From positions 1 through 64,000 of the forward strand of contig NZ_QRGA01000001.1 in NCBI RefSeq assembly GCF_003367175.1: 64,000 nucleotides of DNA. Direction: 5' to 3'. This DNA comes from Trinickia dinghuensis (GTDB lineage Bacteria > Pseudomonadota > Gammaproteobacteria > Burkholderiales > Burkholderiaceae). Below the pieces are notes generated by a model that did not search any database, had not been told where the DNA came from, and saw only the letters and a program-made list of their open reading frames with translations. Below, in pieces: positions 26,191-34,998 of this stretch. Position numbers and translations under genes: made by a program. The stretch's first letter is position 1. Every line of letters starts with the position of its first letter.

Positions 26191-27425
26191 CGTGTGATAT
26201 AGGCGATCGGCGCACCAGGCGCACCAGGCGCACTAGACGCACTAGGCGCGCTGCTCGCCGAGCGAGGCGCATCGGCGAGCATGCCGGCCGTTCGATGCGC
26301 CAAGCACCCACGCCCAAGCCGCCCGACACGCGGACACCCCAGAAGCTGCATGGTCGTGCGCATCTCCGCGATCAAAATCGCCAAGACATGCGCCGCACCC
26401 GGCAGCCCTCGCGAAGCGACGCCATAGAGCGGCGCCCGGCCGAGCAGCACGCCGCTCGCGCCCAACGCCACCGCCTTCGCGACATCCGAGCCGCGGCGCA
26501 CGCCGCCGTCGACGAAGATCGTCGGCGTATCGCCCACGGCCTTCACCACGGACGGCAGCATCTCGATCGGCGCAAACGTGCTCGCCAATTGCCGCCCACC
26601 GTGATTGGACAAGACGATGGCATCGACGCCCTGGTGTCTCGCCATCAACGCGTCGTCGATCGTCTGGATGCCCTTGACGACGATCCTTCCGGACCAATGC
26701 CGCCGCAGCCACGCAAGATCGCCCCAACCCAGCGTCAAGTCCATCTGGCGGCTCAGCATCGCCGCATGACGCTCGAGATCGGGCCGCTGACCGGCACTCT
26801 TGGCAATGTTGACGAATTGCGGCGAGCCGTGCCGAAGCATCTGCCACGACCAGCGGGGATGGCGCACGCAGTCGGCGATCAGCCGCCCCGACACGCGCAG
26901 CGGCAGCTTGAATCCGTTGCGCACGTCATGATCGCGATTGCCGTGCACCGGCGTATCGACGGTCAGCATCAAAGTCGAATAACCCGCATCGCGAGCGCGC
27001 CGCATCAGATCTTCGGCGATGCCGCGATCCTGCTGGACATACAGCTGCAGCCATAGATCCCCATCCGGCACGGCTGCACGAACGTCTTCGAGCAACGCAT
27101 TCGACGCCGTCGAGAGCACGAACGGCAATCCCGCTTTCGCGGCGGCCTGTGCCAACACAACGTCGGCCTTCGGCCAAAACAACGCGTTCAACCCGGTCGG
27201 CCCGACGATCATCGGCGCGGCCGCATGACGACCGAAAAGCGTCGTCGCCGTCGAGCAAGCCGAAACGTCGGTCAGCACGCGCGGACGAAAAAGCCATTCG
27301 CCATAGGCGTCGCGATTGCGCCGCAATGCGTCGCCATCCTCCGCTCCGCCCTCGAGATAGTCGAACGCGAGGCGGGATAGGCGCCTTTGCGCCGCCTTCC
27401 GGTAATCGCCGACGCAGGAAAGCAT
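26187..27425 (-). CDS. FMN-dependent alpha-hydroxyacid dehydrogenase (lactate/mandelate type)
   Basis: A 412-residue FMN enzyme of the glycolate oxidase/L-lactate dehydrogenase family. Seen are the LQLYVQQDR and TVDTPVHGNRDHDVRNG segments, the active-site SNHGGRQL with catalytic His and Arg, and the FMN-phosphate site FVDGGVRRGSDVAKAVALGA. It oxidises an L-2-hydroxyacid to a 2-oxoacid and passes electrons to the membrane chain or oxygen. The start has a GGAGAA ribosome site. The last 25 residues are a Ser/Ala/Pro/Gly-rich tail encoded by tandem 9-bp repeats, probably not part of the fold. It is divergent from an IclR gene with a perfect dyad between them. Confidence 0.88.
   Translation of the reverse strand: MLSCVGDYRKAAQRRLSRLAFDYLEGGAEDGDALRRNRDAYGEWLFRPRVLTDVSACSTATTLFGRHAAAPMIVGPTGLNALFWPKADVVLAQAAAKAGLPFVLSTASNALLEDVRAAVPDGDLWLQLYVQQDRGIAEDLMRRARDAGYSTLMLTVDTPVHGNRDHDVRNGFKLPLRVSGRLIADCVRHPRWSWQMLRHGSPQFVNIAKSAGQRPDLERHAAMLSRQMDLTLGWGDLAWLRRHWSGRIVVKGIQTIDDALMARHQGVDAIVLSNHGGRQLASTFAPIEMLPSVVKAVGDTPTIFVDGGVRRGSDVAKAVALGASGVLLGRAPLYGVASRGLPGAAHVLAILIAEMRTTMQLLGCPRVGRLGRGCLAHRTAGMLADAPRSASSAPSASSAPGAPGAPIAYITR
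26209..26253. repeat. Five tandem 9-bp repeats
   Basis: Units GGCGCACCA, GGCGCACCA, GGCGCACTA, GACGCACTA and GGCGCGCTG run head to tail. They lie within the 3' end of the hydroxyacid dehydrogenase gene and encode its SAPSASSAPGAPGAP tail, so copy-number change would alter tail length without a frameshift. Confidence 0.8.
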
Positions 27426-27487
27426 GGCTCATTCTCCAAATCGAGTTCTAGCGCGCTGGAATCCGGACACGCCCGACCCAAAGCATT

Positions 27488-27508
27488 TTTAATTGCACTA
27501 CAATTAAA
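27488..27508. promoter_or_regulatory. IclR operator-like dyad
   Basis: TTTAATTG-CACTA-CAATTAAA is a perfect inverted repeat with 8-bp arms and a 5-bp centre. It lies between the divergent starts of the hydroxyacid dehydrogenase (27425) and the IclR gene (27538), and is markedly AT-rich against the background. Confidence 0.65.
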
Positions 27509-27537
27509 GCAGTCGCATTTCGATAATTCATAACGCC

Positions 27538-28368
27538 ATGCCCCACCTTCCAGCAGGTTCCCCCCAGACGCCGCCGAGCGATCAGGCGCCGGCTCGTTCG
27601 TCGCTCTTCATCGGCTCGACGGAAAAAACCTTTCGCGTGTTGCATGCGTTCGATGGGCCGAACCGGCACATGACCCTTGGCGATATCGCGCGCGCGGCTG
27701 GGCTCGACCGCAGCGCCACCCAGCGCATCGTTCATACGCTGGAAGAACTCGGCTATCTCGCGCGCATCGCCGATACGCGCAACTACGGCCTGACCACGAG
27801 GCTGCTGCAGTTCTCGTACAACTACATCCGCGCGAACGAACTCATCGATAAAGCCTCGCCGTATCTGCTCGAGATCAGCCGCCATCTTGGCGAAACAACG
27901 AATCTGCTCGAACTCGACGGCACCGACATGGTGTTCGTCGCGCGTTTTCCGGGGCGGCATCTCGTCAATATCGACATCGTCGTCGGTGCACGCCTGCCTG
28001 CGATGTTTACGGCCGCGGGCATCGCGGTCCTTTCCCGAATGCCCGAGCAGCGCATCAAGGAAGTGCTGTCTCAAACGCGGCTCGAACCGATGACGCCCTT
28101 CACCGAGATCCACGCCGACAAACTGCTCGAGCGCATTCGCCTCGTCGCGCGCCGCGGCTATGCCGTCATCGAAAACGAAACGGTGCTTGGCGACATCTCG
28201 GTCGCCGCGCCGATTACCGATCATCAAGGCACACCCGTCGCCGCAATCAATATCGCCGTGCCCACTTCACGCTGGTCGGTCGAGCGTGTCGAAGCGGAAC
28301 TCGCGCAACACGTTCAGGTTGCCGCTACTTCCATTTCCAAGGCACGCTTGCCAACCTCGCGGCGGTGA
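27538..28368 (+). CDS. IclR-family transcriptional regulator
   Basis: A 276-residue IclR protein: N-terminal winged helix (about 25-85; MTLGDIARAAGLDRSATQRIVHTLEELGYL), then the IclR effector domain with the GDISVAAPI and AAINIAVP strands. The first 20 residues are proline-rich and may be partly untranslated. It sits between two metabolic units: the divergent hydroxyacid dehydrogenase, and the convergent unit of DapA-family lyase, transporter and FAD dehydrogenase. It is the obvious candidate regulator for one or both; the dyad at 27488 is its likely site. Confidence 0.88.
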   Translation: MPHLPAGSPQTPPSDQAPARSSLFIGSTEKTFRVLHAFDGPNRHMTLGDIARAAGLDRSATQRIVHTLEELGYLARIADTRNYGLTTRLLQFSYNYIRANELIDKASPYLLEISRHLGETTNLLELDGTDMVFVARFPGRHLVNIDIVVGARLPAMFTAAGIAVLSRMPEQRIKEVLSQTRLEPMTPFTEIHADKLLERIRLVARRGYAVIENETVLGDISVAAPITDHQGTPVAAINIAVPTSRWSVERVEAELAQHVQVAATSISKARLPTSRR

Positions 28369-28398
28369 GCATTCGGCAACCGCCCTCGGCGAACCCTC

Positions 28399-29304
28399 TC
28401 AACGCGCCCGCTCAAATATCGCGAGTTGCTTTTCGAGCTCCGCTCGCATGCCCGCCGCCAATTCAGGCGCGGCCTCCACGAGCGGCGCCAGCATGGCCGG
28501 CGCATGCACGCCGATCAAATCCAACACCGACTTCATCGGCCCCGGATTCGTCTCGGCGAACGCCAAGTTCATGAGCGGGATCAGCGTTCGATGGACGGCG
28601 AGCGCCTCCTGCGTCTTCCCCGCCGCCGCGAGCTCGTAGATCGTCTTCCAAGCCGTAGGCAGCAGCGTCGCCGTCACGACGATGCCGCCGCGCGCGCCCG
28701 CCGCCACATGCAGCGGGAACAGCGAGTCTTCGCCGCTTAGGACTGCGAACGACTCGTCCACGCCTGCGACGGTGCGCAGGAAGTGCCACATGTCCGTATT
28801 GCACGCCTTCATGCCGACGATGCGCTCGTGCCGCGATAGCTCGTGGAGCACCTCGGGGGCAATCGCGATGCGCGTGCGGTAGGGAATTTCGTAGATCAGG
28901 ATCGGAACCGGCGATTCGTCCGCGTAACGCATGTAGTAATCGCGAATCCCGCCTTGCGTCGGATTCGTGTAGTAAGGCGTCAGCACAAGCAAGCCGTCCA
29001 CGCCCGCGGCGGCGAAATCGCGGCCGGCCTGCATGGCATCGTGATAGCCCGGATCGAGCACCCCGGCGATGACGGGAATCCGGCCTTGCGCCTCGCGCGC
29101 CGTTGCCTCGGCCATGCGAACGCGTTCGGCGCGCGACAGCGCGCCGTATTCGCCCGTCCCGCCGAGCGGCACGATGCCGTCGACGCCGCGTTCGAGCACA
29201 TAGCGCGTCAACGCCCGCGCCGCTTCGACGTTGATGGAGTCATCGCTGTTCACCGGTGTCGGAATCGCCGGCAAGATGCCGCGAAGTGGGTGAGCTGAAA
29301 GCAT
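28399..29304 (-). CDS. DapA-family lyase/aldolase
   Basis: A 301-residue (beta/alpha)8 barrel of the dihydrodipicolinate synthase family. The phosphate-like loop is GGTGEYGALS (near 48), the catalytic Tyr lies in LIYEIPYRT (near 136) and the Schiff-base Lys in IVGMKACNTD (near 164). Family members split or make bonds in 2-oxoacids such as pyruvate adducts, oxo-deoxy sugars or hydroxy-pyrroline carboxylate. It is the last gene of the leftward unit dehydrogenase-binding protein-ATPase-permease-lyase, so it probably acts on the imported compound after oxidation. A true lysine-biosynthesis DapA is unlikely given the context. Confidence 0.85.
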   Translation of the reverse strand: MLSAHPLRGILPAIPTPVNSDDSINVEAARALTRYVLERGVDGIVPLGGTGEYGALSRAERVRMAEATAREAQGRIPVIAGVLDPGYHDAMQAGRDFAAAGVDGLLVLTPYYTNPTQGGIRDYYMRYADESPVPILIYEIPYRTRIAIAPEVLHELSRHERIVGMKACNTDMWHFLRTVAGVDESFAVLSGEDSLFPLHVAAGARGGIVVTATLLPTAWKTIYELAAAGKTQEALAVHRTLIPLMNLAFAETNPGPMKSVLDLIGVHAPAMLAPLVEAAPELAAGMRAELEKQLAIFERAR

Positions 29305-29334
29305 CGAAGATCTCTCGAGTAAAGGATTGAAAGT

Positions 29335-31140
29335 TTAGGAAGCGAGGCTGCGGCGGCGCAGGCGGTCGGCCACGGTGATGAGCACGGCGACGAAAACGAA
29401 GATGCAGGTCGACACCGCAGCGATGACCGGCGAGATCTCCATCGTGATCTCGTCCCAGAACTGCTTCGGCAAGGTCGTGCTCAACCCGCCCGATGCGAAC
29501 AACGCGATCGTCAGTTCGTCGAACGACGTGGCGAAGGCGAACAAGAACGACGACAGCAGGCCCGCGCTCAAGATCGGAAACGTGACTCGGCGCAGCGTCG
29601 CCAGCGGGCGGGCGCCCAAGCTGTAGGCCGCAAGATCGAGACGCGTGTCGTAGTTTCGCAGCACGGCCATCATCGTGATGACGACATAGGGCACCGCGAC
29701 GACCGTATGCCCGAGCATAAGCCCGACCGACGAACCGACGAGGCCGACTTTCGCGAAGAAGTAGAAATCGCCTACGGCCAGGATCATGCGAGGCACGACG
29801 ATGGGCGCGAGCACGAACGCGAGCATCGAACCGGTGCCGCGCAAGCCGCCGCGCACGAGCAGGAATGCCACGGGCGTGCCGATCAGCATCGATAGCGTCG
29901 CGGTGCCGACACCCACGAGCATCGAGCGCGTCACCGCATCCATCCACAGCGGCGATTGGACGACCTGGTGATACCACTGCAGCGACACACCGTGCGGCGG
30001 CCAGGCGAGACCGGAGGCTGAATCGAACGACAGCGGAATCATCAGGAACGCCGGCGCGCTCAAGAAGACCAGTACGATCGCGACGACGATCCGAAGCGAC
30101 AGACTTGCCTCGCCGGATGCGGTCCGCTTGCTACGCTTCGGCAAAGACGCAAGGACGAAATCCGTCGCGTGACCCAATCCGGCGAGCACCGCGCCGCCGG
30201 CCTTGCGCAGCGCGCCTCGTCCTTGCCGCGGCCCATGCGAAGCCCCACTCCCTGTCATGGTCGATAAGCCCACCATCCTGTCGTAGATCAGGAAGACGCA
30301 CAGCACGACGACGAGCAGCAACAGGGAAATCGCACCGGCGAAGCCCCAGTTGAGTGCCTGCATGACCTGATCGATGATCAGCTGCGTGATCATCGTTTCG
30401 TGGCGCCCGCCCAGCAGCGCCGGTGTGATGAAGAATCCGATCGCAGTGACGAATACCATCAACGCGCCGGCGGACACGCCGGGCAGCGACAGCGGGAAAT
30501 ACACCTTCCAGAAAACCGTGCCGGGACGCGCGCCCAATGTGGCCGCGGCGCTCGTCAGACGGCGATCGACGTTCTCCATGACCGACAGCATAGTCAGGAT
30601 GGCGAGCGGCATCAGCGCGTGGACCATGCCGACGATGACGGCCCCTAGGCTATAGAGCAGATTTAGCGGTTCATGAATGATCCCGAGCTTCATCAATGCC
30701 CAGTTGATGACGCCGTTGTGCCCGAGCAGCACGACCCAGGCGAACGTGCGCACCAGAAAGCTGGTCCAGAACGACAGCAGTACCCAGAACAGCAGCCGGT
30801 TCTTCCGCGCGCCGCCAAGCGTCGAAATCAGATAAGCGACCGGGTAGCCGATCAGGACCGAGAAGAGCGTCGTCAACAGCGATATCTTCAGCGTGATCAG
30901 CAGCACGTCGACGTAGACCGGCGACGCGAAGAGCCGCCGGTATTCGTTCAGCGTCAGCCCGGTCCGGTCATGAAAGCTCAGCAGCAAGAGCTGGCCGACG
31001 GGATAAACGAGCATGACGAGCAGCAGCGTGACGAGCGGCGCCGACATCGCGACCGGCTTACCCCATTTGCGCCAACGCGCGGGGCGCGATCGCTCGCGCG
31101 CGGCCGGCTCCGCATGCGCGGTCAAGGCGGTGAGCTTCAT
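29335..31140 (-). CDS. ABC permease with PotB- and PotC-type halves fused
   Basis: A 601-residue protein holding two permease domains in one chain. The N-terminal half (to about 290) has the PotB-like order of helices and the EAA loop AAATLGARPGTVFWKVYFPLS; a linker of about 60 charged residues follows; the C-terminal half (from about 335) starts with the PotC-like PLSFDSASGLAWPP and has an EAA loop AAYSLGARPLATLRRVTFP. Fused permeases are known for ferric-iron (FbpB-type) systems but are unusual for polyamine-type importers. It starts 6 bp after the ATPase gene and 30 bp before the DapA-family gene. Translation reads through without a stop, so this is a real fusion in the sequence. Confidence 0.88.
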   Translation of the reverse strand: MKLTALTAHAEPAARERSRPARWRKWGKPVAMSAPLVTLLLVMLVYPVGQLLLLSFHDRTGLTLNEYRRLFASPVYVDVLLITLKISLLTTLFSVLIGYPVAYLISTLGGARKNRLLFWVLLSFWTSFLVRTFAWVVLLGHNGVINWALMKLGIIHEPLNLLYSLGAVIVGMVHALMPLAILTMLSVMENVDRRLTSAAATLGARPGTVFWKVYFPLSLPGVSAGALMVFVTAIGFFITPALLGGRHETMITQLIIDQVMQALNWGFAGAISLLLLVVVLCVFLIYDRMVGLSTMTGSGASHGPRQGRGALRKAGGAVLAGLGHATDFVLASLPKRSKRTASGEASLSLRIVVAIVLVFLSAPAFLMIPLSFDSASGLAWPPHGVSLQWYHQVVQSPLWMDAVTRSMLVGVGTATLSMLIGTPVAFLLVRGGLRGTGSMLAFVLAPIVVPRMILAVGDFYFFAKVGLVGSSVGLMLGHTVVAVPYVVITMMAVLRNYDTRLDLAAYSLGARPLATLRRVTFPILSAGLLSSFLFAFATSFDELTIALFASGGLSTTLPKQFWDEITMEISPVIAAVSTCIFVFVAVLITVADRLRRRSLAS

Positions 31141-31146
31141 CGTTCG

Positions 31147-32277
31147 TTACCCCGCGATGGCGACCGCGTCGGCCGGCTGCCACGAAATGCCGAGCGGTTG
31201 CCCGATTTCGTACTGGGCCCCGAAGCGGTTCGTCGGAAATGCGGCGACGAGGGGAGAACCTTCCGGTATCAGCGGCTGCAGATAGAGCTTCGTCATCCCG
31301 CCCGTGACCACGATATCGGACAACTGCGCGGACAATTGCGCCGGTCCCGCGCCATTCGCCCCATTCGCGCCAACTCCATCGCGGTCGTTCTCGAGAACGC
31401 TGAGATTCTGCGGCCGCAACATGAGCTTGACCGCGGTGCCCACTTTGATGGCCGAGTCGTACACCATCGCTTGCCCGGCATCGCTACCTCGAACGCTCAC
31501 GCGCACCTGATCGCCTTCTCGCCCGGTAACCGTCGCGTCGAGCAAATTCGACTCGCCGAGGAAGTCCGCTACGAACACGCTCTTCGGCCGGAAATAAAGA
31601 TCGGCGGGCGTGCCCAGCTGCGCAATCGCGCCGGCATTCATGAGGCAGATGCGGTCCGACATCGTCATCGCCTCTTCCTGATCGTGCGTCACATAGACGA
31701 TCGTCGTGCCCAGTTCGCGGTGAATGCGCTTGATTTCGAGCTGCATGTGATCGCGCAGCTTCTTGTCGAGCGCCCCGAGCGGCTCGTCCATCAAAATGAT
31801 CGAGGGCCGATAGACCATGCAGCGCGCCAGCGCAATCCGCTGCTGCTGACCGCCCGAGAGTTCACGCGGATAGCGTTCGGCGACATGGGGCAAATGCACC
31901 ATCTCCAGGGCCTGCATGACGCGCTCGCGCGCGGACTTCCCATCGATCTTGCGCATCTGCAGCGGGAACGCGATGTTCTCGGCCACCGTCATATGCGGGA
32001 ACAACGCATAGTTCTGGAACACCATCCCAATGTCGCGCTCGTAGGGCGCGCCATAGGTGACATCGGTGCCGTTGATCCGAATGTGGCCGTCGTCGGGCTG
32101 CGCAAGCCCCGCGATGAGGCTCAGCAGCGTCGTCTTGCCCGAGCCGCTCGGCCCGAGCAGCGTGAGGAACTCGCCTTGCGCGACGTCGAGATCGGTCGGG
32201 GCCAGCGCGACGAAATCGCCGTAGCGCTTGCTGAGCCGGGATATCTGAAGATTCGAGGCAGGCATGGGAATCGACAT
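31147..32277 (-). CDS. ABC transporter ATPase, PotA type
   Basis: A 376-residue ATPase with Walker [12 protein letters not shown] (near 42), Q-loop [10 protein letters not shown], signature [14 protein letters not shown], Walker [15 protein letters not shown] and switch THDQEEAM, followed by a TOBE domain. The start may be ATG 32277 or the ATG four codons on. It lies between the binding protein (34 bp upstream) and the fused permease (6 bp downstream). Confidence 0.92.
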   Translation of the reverse strand: MSIPMPASNLQISRLSKRYGDFVALAPTDLDVAQGEFLTLLGPSGSGKTTLLSLIAGLAQPDDGHIRINGTDVTYGAPYERDIGMVFQNYALFPHMTVAENIAFPLQMRKIDGKSARERVMQALEMVHLPHVAERYPRELSGGQQQRIALARCMVYRPSIILMDEPLGALDKKLRDHMQLEIKRIHRELGTTIVYVTHDQEEAMTMSDRICLMNAGAIAQLGTPADLYFRPKSVFVADFLGESNLLDATVTGREGDQVRVSVRGSDAGQAMVYDSAIKVGTAVKLMLRPQNLSVLENDRDGVGANGANGAGPAQLSAQLSDIVVTGGMTKLYLQPLIPEGSPLVAAFPTNRFGAQYEIGQPLGISWQPADAVAIAG

Positions 32278-32311
32278 CCGTTAATCGAGAGCGGAAAACA
32301 ACGAACAGGAC

Positions 32312-33415
32312 TCAGGTCAGAATCCACTGATTGAATCGCTCGAGCGCCACGCTCTGGTTCTGCTGCCAGTACTTCGCGTCGATGTGCAGCCCCGTCTTGA
32401 TGTTCTCGGGGAACGTGGGGCAGTTCTTCGCGACGTTGGGCTTGACGAAGTTGAATGCCTCGGGCTGCGTCATGCCGGCCGGGAAGAATTCCACGAGTTG
32501 CGCCTGGCGTTTCGGATCGCTCGCGAACTTGATGAATTCGCGGCAGGCGTTCGCGTTGGGCGTGCCTTTCAGAATCGACCAGTTGTCGACGCCGTAGATG
32601 TTCTGATGCCACGAGATCGCCACCGGCGCCCCATTGGCCATGGCCGACTGCGCGCGCGAGACCCAGGTGGCGACCATGTCGACTTCGCCGGAGCCGAGCA
32701 TCTGCTCCACTTGCGCGCCCGTCGTCCACCAGACGTCGACGTGCTTCGAAATCTTCGCAAGGCTCTTGAAGGCGCGATCGAAATTGCACGGATAGACCTG
32801 GGCCGTCGGCACGCCGTCCGCCATCAGCGATTCCTCGATCGTGTCGAACGGATACTTGCGCATCGAGCGCCGCCCCGGAAAATCTTTGACGTTCCAGAGA
32901 TCGGCCCACGATTCCGGCGCCTTGCGGCCCTTGAACGCATCGGTCCGGTAGGCGAGCACGGTCGAGTAGACGTTCGTGCCGACGCCGAACGGCGACATGT
33001 ATTGAGGCGGGATCTTCGCGATCGTGGGATCCGACTCGAGGCCGTGCCGCTCCAGATACTCCTTGCCCCCGGTGGTCAGCAGCAGGATCGCCGGCTGGCT
33101 GATCTTCGCCATGTCCCACGTGTACGTTCCGGCATCGACCATGCTCTTGATCTGCGCGGTCGGCTCGGCGTTCGCCTGGACGCCGACGACTTCGATGCCC
33201 GTCGCCTTCGTGAAGGGCTGGTAGTAGACGGCGTTATAGGCCTTGGTATAGATGCCGCCGTCGTCGCGCACGACGATCCGCTTATTCTGGGCGCACGATG
33301 GAGTCCAGACGAACGGAAAAGCCACGGCAACCGCCCCCGCGGCGACCGTCTTGATGACGGTGCGGCGGCTTGGCTGCTGAATCAGGTCAGTTGCGGGTTG
33401 TTTCTGCTTCATCAT
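32312..33415 (-). CDS. PotD-like periplasmic binding protein with a Tat-like signal
   Basis: A 367-residue solute-binding protein. Residues 16-22 read SRRTVIK, followed by a hydrophobic stretch (AAGAVAVAFPFVW), matching a twin-arginine signal peptide; cleavage would be near residue 42. The mature part begins KRIVVRDDGGIYTKAY, typical of PotD-like proteins. It is the receptor for the ATPase and fused permease that follow. Tat export suggests cofactor or cytoplasmic folding before export, which is not general for this family. The substrate is unknown; the flanking hydroxyacid dehydrogenase and DapA-family enzymes hint at a carboxylate. Confidence 0.87.
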   Translation of the reverse strand: MMKQKQPATDLIQQPSRRTVIKTVAAGAVAVAFPFVWTPSCAQNKRIVVRDDGGIYTKAYNAVYYQPFTKATGIEVVGVQANAEPTAQIKSMVDAGTYTWDMAKISQPAILLLTTGGKEYLERHGLESDPTIAKIPPQYMSPFGVGTNVYSTVLAYRTDAFKGRKAPESWADLWNVKDFPGRRSMRKYPFDTIEESLMADGVPTAQVYPCNFDRAFKSLAKISKHVDVWWTTGAQVEQMLGSGEVDMVATWVSRAQSAMANGAPVAISWHQNIYGVDNWSILKGTPNANACREFIKFASDPKRQAQLVEFFPAGMTQPEAFNFVKPNVAKNCPTFPENIKTGLHIDAKYWQQNQSVALERFNQWILT

Positions 33416-33434
33416 CGGTCTCCCACTTCTAGGA

Positions 33435-34862
33435 TCAAGGAAAAAGACGCCCCGGATTGAAAAGATCGTGAGGATCCAGCGCGAGCTTGATGGCGCGCAT
33501 CATCGCCAACTCCTCAAAGGACTTGTAATGCGCCATCTCGGGCAAGCCGCTTTGGCCGACGCCATGCTCCGCGCTGAACGTGCCGCCCAGGCGATGGGCC
33601 ACGTCGTTGACGCTGCGCTTGACGCGTGCCGAGAGTCCGGCGGCATTCGGCAACGCACGCCATGCATCGAACGAGAACATCGGAATGAAGTGCACGTTGC
33701 CGTCGCCCATATGCCCGACGATCACGATGTCGAGCCCCGGCACGATGTCGTGCACCGCGCGCGTCGCTTGCTCGATGAACGCCGGCACCGACGAAACGGG
33801 CACCGCGCAATCGGTCGTCAAGCCGACGCCGGTTTTCTTGTTGGCTTCCGTGACGCTGTGACGGATCGCCCAAAGGCTGGCTCGTTGCGCCTCGCTATTG
33901 GCCAGCACGGCATCGACGAGAAAGCCTTCGTCGGCCGCTTCGGCAAGCGTCTGCTCCAACGCGGCTTCGATCGTGTCCGCATCGCGCGCATCGGAGAGTT
34001 CGACGAGCACATGCCACTCGTGCTCCGCCTCGAGTGGATCGCGGTGGCCCGGCACATGTTCGATGACGAGGTCGAGTTGACGGCGATTCATCACCTCGTA
34101 TGCGGTCAGAGTCGATCCGCACGCGGCCTGGAACATGCCCAGCACGTGCAAGGCCGCCTCAGGGTTTGCCGGTGCGAACCAGGCGAGCGCATGATGCGTC
34201 GGCAGCGGATGCAGCTTGAGCGTGGCCGCCGTGATGATGCCGAGCGTGCCTTCCGCGCCGATGAAAAGCTGCTTGAGATCGAGACCCGTATTGTTCTTGC
34301 GGAGGGCTTTCAGGCCATTCCAGATCGAGCCGTCGGCCAGCACCACTTCCAAGCCTAGGACGTTGTCGCGCGTGTTGCCGTAGCGCAGCACATTCGTGCC
34401 GCCGGCATTGGTCGACAACGTGCCGCCGATTTGGCAGGAGCCTTCGGCGCCGAGACTGACGGGATACAGACGGCCCACGGCGGCGGCGGCGTCATGGACC
34501 GTTTGCAGCACGCAGCCTGCTTCGACTTCGATCGATCCGTTGACGGCGTCGAGATGGCGGATGCCCTTCATGCGTGAAAGGCTGACGATCACCGGTGCTT
34601 GGCGTTCGGCTGCTGGCACGGCGCCTCCGCAGAGACTAGTATTGCCGCCCTGCGGGACGATGGCGACGCCGTGCGCCGCGCACAAACGCACCACCTTGGA
34701 AACCTGCTCCGTCGTACCGGGTTGAACGACGCACAGGGCATCCGCCTTGTAGCGGCCGCGAAAGTCCTCGACGAAGCCCGTCATCTCCGAAGCTTGCGTG
34801 ACGACCGCATCCGCTCCGAGTTCAGCTTGCAGGCGGCCGATCAATGTCGCGCCATCATCCAT
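33435..34862 (-). CDS. FAD-linked D-2-hydroxyacid dehydrogenase (GlcD/D-2HG dehydrogenase type)
   Basis: A 475-residue vanillyl-alcohol-oxidase-fold enzyme. The FAD-binding part has VVPQGGNTSLCGGAVP (near 68) and LGAEGSCQIGGTLSTNAGGTNVLRYG (about 136-162); the C-terminal cap has GHMGDGNVHF (near 374) and GTFSAEHGVGQ, with metal-binding His residues. It oxidises a D-2-hydroxyacid such as D-lactate or D-2-hydroxyglutarate to the 2-oxoacid with FAD. ATG 34862 has a GAGGAG ribosome site. It is the first gene of the transporter-lyase unit (20 bp before the binding protein). A 31-bp palindrome lies about 100 bp upstream. Confidence 0.88.
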   Translation of the reverse strand: MDDGATLIGRLQAELGADAVVTQASEMTGFVEDFRGRYKADALCVVQPGTTEQVSKVVRLCAAHGVAIVPQGGNTSLCGGAVPAAERQAPVIVSLSRMKGIRHLDAVNGSIEVEAGCVLQTVHDAAAAVGRLYPVSLGAEGSCQIGGTLSTNAGGTNVLRYGNTRDNVLGLEVVLADGSIWNGLKALRKNNTGLDLKQLFIGAEGTLGIITAATLKLHPLPTHHALAWFAPANPEAALHVLGMFQAACGSTLTAYEVMNRRQLDLVIEHVPGHRDPLEAEHEWHVLVELSDARDADTIEAALEQTLAEAADEGFLVDAVLANSEAQRASLWAIRHSVTEANKKTGVGLTTDCAVPVSSVPAFIEQATRAVHDIVPGLDIVIVGHMGDGNVHFIPMFSFDAWRALPNAAGLSARVKRSVNDVAHRLGGTFSAEHGVGQSGLPEMAHYKSFEELAMMRAIKLALDPHDLFNPGRLFP

Positions 34863-34958
34863 TCCCGCTCCTCGCTTGGTTGCGCGGGATTCACGGCCTA
34901 GTCAAAGTGGCCGCCCCGTCCGTTGAACCAAGCATAGGAGCAAAGAAATCGGATGCAA

Positions 34959-34989
34959 ATCATAGTAATCGCAATGCGATTACTATGAT
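34959..34989. promoter_or_regulatory. 31-bp perfect palindrome
   Basis: Arms ATCATAGTAATCGCA and TGCGATTACTATGAT flank a single central A. The element sits between the chemoreceptor stop (34999) and the FAD dehydrogenase start (34862), both leftward. It could act as the chemoreceptor's transcription terminator (only a short T run follows in that direction) or as an operator in the dehydrogenase promoter. Rightward it is followed by CGTTTTT. Confidence 0.6.
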
Positions 34990-34998
34990 CGTTTTTAC

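Noticed and set aside
31360-31385. Short GCGCCATTC-like repeats in the plus strand
   Set aside because: They fall inside the ATPase coding sequence and encode a short Gly/Ala/Asn linker; too few and too diverged to call a repeat element.
30673-32334. A 553-codon plus-strand open frame
   Set aside because: Antisense to the fused permease and ATPase genes; composition is that of a reverse-complement shadow.
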